From NCBI GenBank assembly GCA_003222455.1, contig QHWF01000539.1:1-10176 (forward strand): a stretch of DNA of 10,176 nucleotides. The letters are read 5' to 3'. Origin of the DNA: Acidobacteriota bacterium. Its GTDB lineage: Bacteria > Acidobacteriota > Vicinamibacteria > Vicinamibacterales > CAVVIG01. Shown in pieces: positions 1 to 4,775 of the stretch. A program made the position numbers and the translations under genes. The notes under the pieces were generated by a model. The model was not told where the DNA came from and made no database searches. It saw only the letters and a list, made by a program, of their open reading frames with translations. The first letter of the stretch is position 1; the number at the start of each line of letters is the position of its first letter.

Positions 1-573
1 TTCTACCCAACTCAGATTCTTGACGAGCGGACGTCTGAGATCGACGTGGCCCGCCAGCGTGTCGACTTCCTTGCCGTCGACGAGCACTTGGACCGCCGTG
101 ATCGCCGGCAGATTGGCGGTGAGCGCGTTCACGAGCGTGTACACGGTCAGCAGCTCGTTGGCACTCCCACCGGGATGCGCCGTGACGACGTCGCGGCTGA
201 GATCCACGAACGCCTCGCCCTTATCCGTGATGAACAGCGCGCGCAACTGGGTGCCGTGCGGAACCGCCGACAGGAGCGGCTGCGCGACCGGCGCGATCTG
301 CGCGGCGACGATTTCGCGCGCCTGATCCGACGCGCTCTCGGCGTACGCGACGTCGCGTTCCACGCCGGTCAACCGCACGCCTTCGTCATTCACGTAAAAC
401 AGACGCGCTTTGATCTTCCGGCCGGGCGATGCCGCGGTCGGCGTGGCCGGCGGCGGCGTTCCCGCGCGCATCACGGGTGCGCTCTGCCGGCGCGGCAGCG
501 CGTACAGCGTCCACCCGAGGACCACCGCGGCCAGGCCCAGCGCGATGTACGCCGTGGTGCGGCTGCGGATCAT
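1..573 (-). CDS. GerMN-domain membrane/envelope protein, C-terminus cut by window edge
   Basis: This reading frame runs from ATG at 573-571 to base 1 without a stop, so 191 residues are visible and the end is outside the window. Residues 9-26 are a hydrophobic stretch after two arginines, fitting a signal anchor. A Pro/Ala linker follows (about 34-50), and then a GerMN domain (about 83-180) with the typical pattern AFVDLSRD, GGSANELLTVYTLVNAL, VLVDGKEVDTLAGHVDLRRP. GerMN was named from spore-germination proteins but is common beside amidases in non-sporulating phyla, where it is presumed to act in the envelope. The start is well supported: its ATG overlaps the TGA of the amidase (ATGA), and GGAGG lies 6 nt upstream at 584-580. 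The two genes are therefore probably translationally coupled. The domain call is firm; the exact function is unknown. Confidence 0.88.
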   Translation of the reverse strand, partial: MIRSRTTAYIALGLAAVVLGWTLYALPRRQSAPVMRAGTPPPATPTAASPGRKIKARLFYVNDEGVRLTGVERDVAYAESASDQAREIVAAQIAPVAQPLLSAVPHGTQLRALFITDKGEAFVDLSRDVVTAHPGGSANELLTVYTLVNALTANLPAITAVQVLVDGKEVDTLAGHVDLRRPLVKNLSWVE

Positions 574-2099
574 CGCGTGCCTCCAGCGGCCAGTGCGTCG
601 CGGAACCGGATGACGGCATCGTAGACGCTCTGGACGACCGCGTTCTGGAACACGTCGCTCACGAGCAGCTTCTCCTGCGCGGGGTTCGTGAGGTATCCCA
701 TCTCGATCAGCACGGCCGGCATATTTGCCGATTCGAGCACGCGCAGCGGTGCGACGTCGGACGGCCGCTTTGCGAGCGGAATGCGTCCGTTGAACTGCTG
801 CTCGATGAGGGCGGCGAACGCGTTCGACTGATCGACGTGGCGCGTCTGCGCGAGGTCCCATCGTACGAGCTCGATATCGCGCAGGCCGCCCCCGAAGGTC
901 GGCACCCGCTCGCCGCCGCCCGCGATCGCCGCCGCTCGCGCGGCGCCGTCGAACACGGCCGAGAAAATCGTCGCCCCGGACGTCGACGGCCGCATCGATC
1001 CGTTCGCGTGAAAGCTGATGAACAGCTCGGCCTTGTTGTTGTTCGCAATCGCCGTGCGGTCGTCGATCGGCACGTTCCGATCGTCGTCCCGGGTGAGGAT
1101 GACGCGGATGCCGAGGCGTCCTTCGATCGTGGCCTTCACACGGCGCGAGACGCTCAGCGTCAGGTCCTTTTCCTTCGCGCCTCCGCCGCCTTTCGCGCCT
1201 TCGTCTTCACCGCCGTGACCGGGGTCGATGGCGATGGTCCGGAGCGGTGACGTGGGTGGAAGAAACGCAGACGGCAACTCGGGCGCCGGTGTCACCGGCG
1301 GCGCGGCGGGCGGGGCCGGCTGTTCCGTCGTCTGGGCGGCCGTGATGTCGATGATGGTGCGCAGCGTCGTGTCCACCGGTTGGCTGGCAGCTCGAAACGC
1401 GCCGAACCGCGGACCGAGCTCGACCGCCAGCGTCGTCGTGTCAACCACGCGTACGCTCTGAATCAAGCTCTGATCGCTTGGGGTTGGCAACGCCGACGAC
1501 AGGTCCAGCGCGTCTGCGTCCACCTTCACAACCAGACGCTGGGCATCTTGGGCGACGCTTGTCGCCGCTCGTGGCGTCGCATCGATCGTGAGACGGCCCG
1601 CGGTGCCGAGCGGATCGTATCGGACCGCAATACGGGGCACGCGCAGGTCGCCGACAATCAGCAGGCGCGACGGCTTTCGCAGGTCGAGCCGCGAGTCGTA
1701 GATCGGCGCCAGCGCTCGGCTGATGAATTCGACCGGCACCACCCATCGGCGTCCGCTGCGGGTGGGCGGTGCGGGCAGCGAAATCAGTCGTCCGGAGACC
1801 GACGCGAGCGTCTGATCCGGAGTGAGCACGATCGTCTTGCCCTTGTACGAGACGGTGAGCGCGCCGAGCGCCTCTTCGTGCACCGCCAGCTGAAACGCCG
1901 CGGCAAGATCCTCCAGCGCGACGAACTCCTGGTCGCTGACGATGACGAGCGGCAGCGGGCGGCGGCCGTCCTTCGAGAGGACCGTCAGCGCGGGCGTTTG
2001 TGGTGTCTGACTCAGCAGATTCGACGGAAGCGCTGCAATGAAGGCAGCCAGAGCGAGAATGGCCGCGCCGGAAAATCGTGGAAGCGAACGGGCGTTCAA
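570..2099 (-). CDS. N-acetylmuramoyl-L-alanine amidase (Amidase_3) with N-terminal stalk domains
   Basis: The 509-residue product should cleave the bond between muramic acid and the stem peptide of peptidoglycan in the periplasm. Residues 1-30 form a signal peptide (Arg-containing n-region, Ala/Leu core). Residues about 45-155 resemble the copper-amine-oxidase-N-like stalk domain, and about 158-255 an AMIN-like beta domain. A Pro-rich linker (261-282) leads to the Amidase_3 catalytic domain (about 287-503). Zinc ligands and the catalytic glutamate are visible: H295 in IDPGHGG, E310 in KEKDL, H364 in FISFHANG, and E466 in AVLIEMGYLTN. The start codon is TTG at 2099-2097. No in-frame ATG or GTG lies between it and the upstream stop, and it gives a proper signal peptide, but no good Shine-Dalgarno site is present. 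A TACAAT hexamer at 2133-2128 is a possible -10 box without a clear -35. The gene overlaps the GerMN gene downstream by 4 bp. Confidence 0.93.
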   Translation of the reverse strand: MNARSLPRFSGAAILALAAFIAALPSNLLSQTPQTPALTVLSKDGRRPLPLVIVSDQEFVALEDLAAAFQLAVHEEALGALTVSYKGKTIVLTPDQTLASVSGRLISLPAPPTRSGRRWVVPVEFISRALAPIYDSRLDLRKPSRLLIVGDLRVPRIAVRYDPLGTAGRLTIDATPRAATSVAQDAQRLVVKVDADALDLSSALPTPSDQSLIQSVRVVDTTTLAVELGPRFGAFRAASQPVDTTLRTIIDITAAQTTEQPAPPAAPPVTPAPELPSAFLPPTSPLRTIAIDPGHGGEDEGAKGGGGAKEKDLTLSVSRRVKATIEGRLGIRVILTRDDDRNVPIDDRTAIANNNKAELFISFHANGSMRPSTSGATIFSAVFDGAARAAAIAGGGERVPTFGGGLRDIELVRWDLAQTRHVDQSNAFAALIEQQFNGRIPLAKRPSDVAPLRVLESANMPAVLIEMGYLTNPAQEKLLVSDVFQNAVVQSVYDAVIRFRDALAAGGTR

Positions 2100-2171
2100 T
2101 GGAAGATCTCGGTGGTCCGGGACCTTCCATTGTATCTAAAGCGCGGCAGCAGGATCGAAAACGCGCCGGCG

Positions 2172-2348
2172 TCAGTCGATGATGCGGCGCGCGGCCGTCA
2201 ACCCGATGATCAGAAACACCAGGAACAACACCAGGAACAGGCCGGCCAGAAACTTCGCGATCGCGAACGATGCACCGGCGATCGTCGTGAAGCCGAGCAG
2301 GGCCGCGATGAGCCCGATCACGAGGAATACGAGCGCCATGTGAAGCAT
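2172..2348 (-). CDS. DUF1328 / UPF0391 small membrane protein
   Basis: A 58-residue protein almost entirely made of two membrane-spanning stretches (about 4-24 and 32-50) with a short basic tail ending RRIID. The pattern ALVFLVIGLIAALLGF, then IAGASFAIAKFL, then FLVLFLVFLIIGL is that of the DUF1328 (YtjA-like, UPF0391) family, whose members are usually 50-60 residues long. Its role is not established; members are often linked to stress or stationary phase. The ATG at 2348-2346 is chosen because GGAGGG (2359-2354) lies 5 nt before it. A GTG six bases upstream would overlap that ribosome-binding site and is rejected. The gene precedes the amidase on the same strand with a 72-bp gap and is divergent from the cytosine deaminase. 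Confidence 0.85.
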   Translation of the reverse strand: MLHMALVFLVIGLIAALLGFTTIAGASFAIAKFLAGLFLVLFLVFLIIGLTAARRIID

Positions 2349-2428
2349 GATCACCCTCCGTGATCCCTCGTCTTGCCAAACGCATGCCGTCAGGGGCCGC
2401 GTGACATCGAGTTCTGTTAATGATGGGG

Positions 2429-2444
2429 TGCGCCCTTCGGCGCA
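2429..2444 (+). promoter_or_regulatory. Small hairpin just before the deaminase ribosome-binding site
   Basis: TGCGCC and GGCGCA form a perfect 6-bp stem with a CTTC loop. It ends two bases before GGAGC (2446-2450), the likely Shine-Dalgarno site of the deaminase at 2460. Such a stem could modulate ribosome access or, read on the other strand, lie in the leader of the DUF1328 gene. The structure is seen; the regulatory role is inference. Confidence 0.3.
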
Positions 2445-2459
2445 TGGAGCAATCTGCGT

Positions 2460-2897
2460 ATGGATCCATTCCTGTCAGCGGCCATTGAAGAAGCGGAGCG
2501 AGGGCTGTCGGAAGGCGGCATCCCGATCGGCGCGGTCCTCGTTCATCAGGGCCGTGTGCTCGGGCGCGGGCACAACCGACGAGTGCAGCAGGGGAGTGCG
2601 GTGCTGCACGGCGAGATGGACGCGCTCGAGCGTGCCGGCCGTCAATCCGGTCAGGTGTATCGAGCAAGCGTGATGTATACGACGCTCTCACCCTGCGCCA
2701 TGTGCACCGGAGCGATTCTCCTCTACGGTATCCCGCACGTCGTCGTCGGCGAAAACCGCACGTTCATGGGAGAGGAGGAGTGGCTGCGCAGCCGCGGCGT
2801 GCGCGTCGACGTCGTGCAGGACGAGCGGTGCATCCGGCTCATGACCGAGTTCATCGCTGCACATCCGACGCTGTGGTACGAGGACATCGGTCGCTGA
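2460..2897 (+). CDS. Cytosine deaminase, yeast FCY1-type (nucleoside/cytosine deaminase fold)
   Basis: A 145-residue zinc deaminase of the cytidine-deaminase-like fold, expected to convert cytosine to uracil in pyrimidine salvage. Features match the yeast FCY1 enzyme rather than TadA: GHN with N39, HGE with zinc ligand H50 and proton-shuttle E52, TTLSPCAMC with zinc ligands C79 and C82, TGAILLYGIP, VVGEN, and the C-terminal WYEDIG, where D142 corresponds to the FCY1 aspartate that contacts the substrate. Length is close to the 158 residues of FCY1. The start is ATG at 2460, with GGAGC nine bases upstream. It is the only plus-strand gene here and is divergent from the envelope genes, so it is likely its own transcription unit. 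The unrelated amidohydrolase cytosine deaminase CodA is excluded by fold. Substrate specificity (cytosine versus isocytosine or other bases) is inferred from family resemblance. Confidence 0.88.
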   Translation: MDPFLSAAIEEAERGLSEGGIPIGAVLVHQGRVLGRGHNRRVQQGSAVLHGEMDALERAGRQSGQVYRASVMYTTLSPCAMCTGAILLYGIPHVVVGENRTFMGEEEWLRSRGVRVDVVQDERCIRLMTEFIAAHPTLWYEDIGR

Positions 2898-2969
2898 TTC
2901 CGATGGCGGCCAGGGGGGTGCGTACAGGTCCCGCCTGCGGCGAATCTTGGAAGCGAACGACGCGCGAAC

Positions 2970-3060
2970 GGCACGACATTCAACGCAGAAACCGCAGAAC
3001 TCGTAGAACACAACCGGTTTTCTCTGCGGGTTCCGCGAGTTCTGCGTTGATCGTCGTGCC
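2970..3060. repeat. Long imperfect palindrome built of 9-nt units
   Basis: Two arms of about 45 bp meet at the palindromic core AACCGGTT (3012-3019). The outer ends GGCACGAC (2970-2977) and GTCGTGCC (3053-3060) pair perfectly. Inside each arm there are three consecutive 9-nt units close to nnCGCAGAA. On the left these are at 2982-2990, 2991-2999 and 3000-3008. On the right, read on the minus strand, they are at 3048-3040, 3039-3031 and 3030-3022. The element lies downstream of the deaminase, in DNA with no credible ORF. It looks like a dispersed extragenic palindrome or small MITE-like element; whether it recurs in the genome cannot be seen here. Confidence 0.75.
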
Positions 3061-3122
3061 TGGTGCCGTTTTCGTTAGCCGCGACGACAAACGCCACTCT
3101 CGACTAATTGAATGGCGCCCTG

Positions 3123-3154
3123 GAACGCAAAAGGCCGCGACGGCCGCTGCGTTC
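3123..3154. repeat. Hairpin between deaminase and PEGA gene
   Basis: GAACGCA (3123-3129) pairs with TGCGTTC (3148-3154). Inside, separated by a small asymmetric bulge, GGCCG pairs with CGGCC around a CGA loop. It is a stable structure located 226 bp after the deaminase stop. No T-run follows on either strand, so a classical intrinsic terminator is not supported. It may be part of the same extragenic repeat material as the palindrome at 2970-3060. Confidence 0.5.
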
Positions 3155-3202
3155 GATCGTGACGTTCACGCTGGCTGAAGAGGCGAGACGGAAGGAGATG
3201 GA

Positions 3203-3226
3203 GGGCACAGCCATGAGGCCGTGCCC
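3203..3226 (-). terminator. Putative terminator hairpin after PEGA-domain gene
   Basis: GGGCAC and GTGCCC form a 6-bp stem, extended past one mismatch by GCC/GGC, with an ATGA loop. It begins 14 bases after the TAG stop of the PEGA gene on the minus strand. It is followed there by a pyrimidine-rich tract (TCCATCTCCTTCC) rather than a clean T-run. Position and stem fit a terminator; the weak tail lowers confidence. Confidence 0.45.
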
Positions 3227-3240
3227 TGCACAGTTCGACG

Positions 3241-3855
3241 CTATTGAATCGGCGCGCGATACGTGATGGTCCGGCCCGGCTGCACGTTGACGTCGAACGC
3301 GATCGGCTGATGGCCAGGGGCGCGAATTTCGATCTGGTGCGGGCCGGCCGTCAGGTTCAGATGCTGGAACGGACCGTCGAAGTCGTCCACCACACCCATG
3401 TAGTAGCCGTCGACGATCACCTGCGCGTCAGGCGGCGCGTCCTGAATGCGCACGCCGCCGTATGCGTACCCGGGCACGGCGCTCACATAGGCGGGCGGTG
3501 GCAGCGGGTACCCGTAGCCGGCGTACGGATAATACGGATACGAATAACCGTATCGGTACGGGTAGGCGTAAGGGTAGCCAAACCCGGTGTAGAAGCCGAC
3601 GGTCAGGCCGGGTCGATACCCATAGTAATAGGGACGGTACGGCACAACGCCGAAGACGCGCGGGGTGATATACCGCCGCGGTGCGACGACGATCGTGCGG
3701 CCGCCACCGCCGATGAATGGCCGCGGCGCCGCACGACCCACGACATGCCCGCCGCCGGCATGTCCGCCGCGCCGCTGCGCGCTCGCATCGGAGGCAAAAG
3801 CCGTGAGACATACCGCGGACGCGAGACAGATGACGGTCAATCGCGAGTAGTTCAT
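3241..3855 (-). CDS. Secreted tyrosine-rich protein with C-terminal PEGA domain
   Basis: A 204-residue protein with a signal peptide (about 1-27, Ala-rich before AQRRG). A Gly/Arg/His segment follows (28-62), then a low-complexity region (62-132) with about 20 tyrosines among Pro, Gly and Arg. The protein ends in a PEGA beta-sandwich domain (about 134-202) with VRIQDAPPDAQVIVDGYYMG, the TAGPHQIEIRAPG turn, and FDVNVQPGRTITYRAPI. PEGA domains are small extracytoplasmic modules of S-layer and lipoprotein-like proteins. The exact role here is unknown; a surface or periplasmic location is likely. The start is taken as ATG at 3855-3853, which puts the signal peptide at the N-terminus. A TTG four codons earlier is open but adds nothing. 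No clear Shine-Dalgarno site is visible. A hairpin follows the stop. Confidence 0.85.
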   Translation of the reverse strand: MNYSRLTVICLASAVCLTAFASDASAQRRGGHAGGGHVVGRAAPRPFIGGGGRTIVVAPRRYITPRVFGVVPYRPYYYGYRPGLTVGFYTGFGYPYAYPYRYGYSYPYYPYAGYGYPLPPPAYVSAVPGYAYGGVRIQDAPPDAQVIVDGYYMGVVDDFDGPFQHLNLTAGPHQIEIRAPGHQPIAFDVNVQPGRTITYRAPIQ

Positions 3856-3970
3856 GGCAGAACCCAACTACCCAGGCAGGCCAGGCTGGCAACGCCAATT
3901 TTAACGCAGATCCGGACGAACGCGCTGAAGAGTTTGCAGCGAACATCGTGGTCAGCGCTGGGGGTTCCGG

Positions 3971-4012
3971 GAGGCACTCGGCTCTCGGCTCAGGGCTCTG
4001 GGCTCCAGGCGC
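3971..4012. repeat. Heptamer tandem array, consensus nnGGCTC, six units
   Basis: Six consecutive 7-bp units follow without interruption: GAGGCAC, TCGGCTC twice, AGGGCTC, TGGGCTC and CAGGCGC. The GGC core is invariant and the first two bases vary. It lies in the intergenic stretch upstream of the PEGA gene. No ORF depends on it. Function unknown. Confidence 0.7.
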
Positions 4013-4158
4013 GCCCTGCTGAAAGTCCGTTGGGCAGCGAGTTGCTCCGTTCACGGCCTGTTAACTCTCGTCGGTACACTTGCACGACGATTTTCTGAGC
4101 AGGTTCAAAGCCACAAGCCGTGAGCCCAGCTTCGCCTCAAACCGCCGAGTACAACTGA

Positions 4159-4203
4159 GCCCCGCCGGGGCGAGCGAATCTTCTAGGCGGCCCTTCGGGC
4201 CGC
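4159..4203. repeat. Two GC hairpins in tandem in the 3856-4268 gene-free stretch
   Basis: GCCCC-GCC-GGGGC (4159-4171) and GCGGCCC-TTC-GGGCCGC (4187-4203) are perfect stems with 3-base loops, 15 bp apart. The surrounding 413 bp (3856-4268) carry no credible gene. A 63-codon minus-strand ORF at 4061-4252 overlaps all these structures and lacks recognisable domains. The stretch looks like repeat-derived DNA lying downstream of the MaoC gene and upstream of the PEGA gene. Confidence 0.55.
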
Positions 4204-4208
4204 AACTA

Positions 4209-4270
4209 AGACAGCTTCTAAAGCCGAACACTTGTCTCAATCGCACAGACATCGACTTTAGAAGATGTCT
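4209..4270. repeat. 15-bp inverted repeat overlapping the MaoC stop codon
   Basis: AGACAGCTTCTAAAG (4209-4223) and CTTTAGAAGATGTCT (4256-4270) are inverted copies matching at 14 of 15 positions, 32 bp apart. The similarity extends a few bases further out with one indel (ACTAAGAC versus ACTAGAC). TGTCT (4234-4238) and AGACA (4247-4251) form an inner pair. The right arm covers two bases of the TAG stop (4271-4269) of the MaoC gene, so on the minus strand it could act as a 3' end structure. No T-run follows. Alternatively the arms are terminal repeats of a tiny element. Confidence 0.6.
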
Positions 4271-4727
4271 AGTGGACGTAGTAACGAACGATCCACTCGA
4301 GGACGCAGCACGGCTTGTCGCCGCCTTCGCGCTCGATCGTCACGGTCCAGATCACCTGCGTGCTTCCGGCGACGTCGCCGACCGAGGCCGGAGCGATCCG
4401 CGCACGGACACGCGAACCGGCAGGAACCGGCGAGGTAAAGCGCACGCGGTTCAGGCCACAGTTCACGGCGAGGCGCAGGCCACCGATTCGGATGGCATCG
4501 CGCAGCAACACGCTCACGAGCGACAACGTCAGGAACCCGTGCGCGATCGTTGTCTTGAACGGCGATTCCCGTGCCGCGCGCTCGACGTCGAGATGAATCC
4601 ATTGATGATCGCCGGTCGCGTCGGCGAACTGCTGGATGCGCTCCTGCGTGATTGGCAGCCAATCGCTGACGGCGATTTCGTCGCCCAGACGCGCGCGAAG
4701 GGCGGAGACGTCGGTGATCTCGATCAT
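4269..4727 (-). CDS. MaoC-type (R)-specific enoyl-CoA hydratase
   Basis: A 152-residue single hot-dog protein. It has the hydratase-2 signature ADATGDHQWIHLD (36-47), with the catalytic pair D40 and H45, then AHGFLTLSL (62-70). Family members add water to trans-2-enoyl-CoA to give (R)-3-hydroxyacyl-CoA, and length is typical of PhaJ-like enzymes. The start is ATG at 4727-4725, because the family N-terminus (MIEITDVSALRARLG then SDWLPITQERI) begins there. A GTG 12 codons earlier at 4763 has GGAAGA directly abutting it and is less likely. It is the last gene of the minus-strand acyl-CoA operon, 48 bp after the FadB-type gene. Hydratase activity is a family inference; some MaoC proteins act in polyketide or unknown pathways. 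Confidence 0.9.
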   Translation of the reverse strand: MIEITDVSALRARLGDEIAVSDWLPITQERIQQFADATGDHQWIHLDVERAARESPFKTTIAHGFLTLSLVSVLLRDAIRIGGLRLAVNCGLNRVRFTSPVPAGSRVRARIAPASVGDVAGSTQVIWTVTIEREGGDKPCCVLEWIVRYYVH

Positions 4728-4775
4728 GGCGTTCTGGCACGTCTGAACGAACGACGGTCGCACTCTTCCGGTGCC

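Noticed and set aside
1441..2691. Minus-strand 416-codon open frame over the amidase, DUF1328 and deaminase genes
   Set aside because: It is out of frame with the amidase and antisense to the deaminase, Arg/Pro-rich, and has no recognisable domain.
3123..3154. Intrinsic terminator of the deaminase gene
   Set aside because: The stem is good, but no T-run follows on either strand and it lies more than 200 bp after the stop.
4061..4252. 63-codon minus-strand ORF in the gene-free stretch
   Set aside because: It runs straight through two perfect hairpins and part of an inverted repeat, lacks a ribosome-binding site and has no known domain. Better explained as repeat DNA, though a tiny unknown protein cannot be fully excluded.
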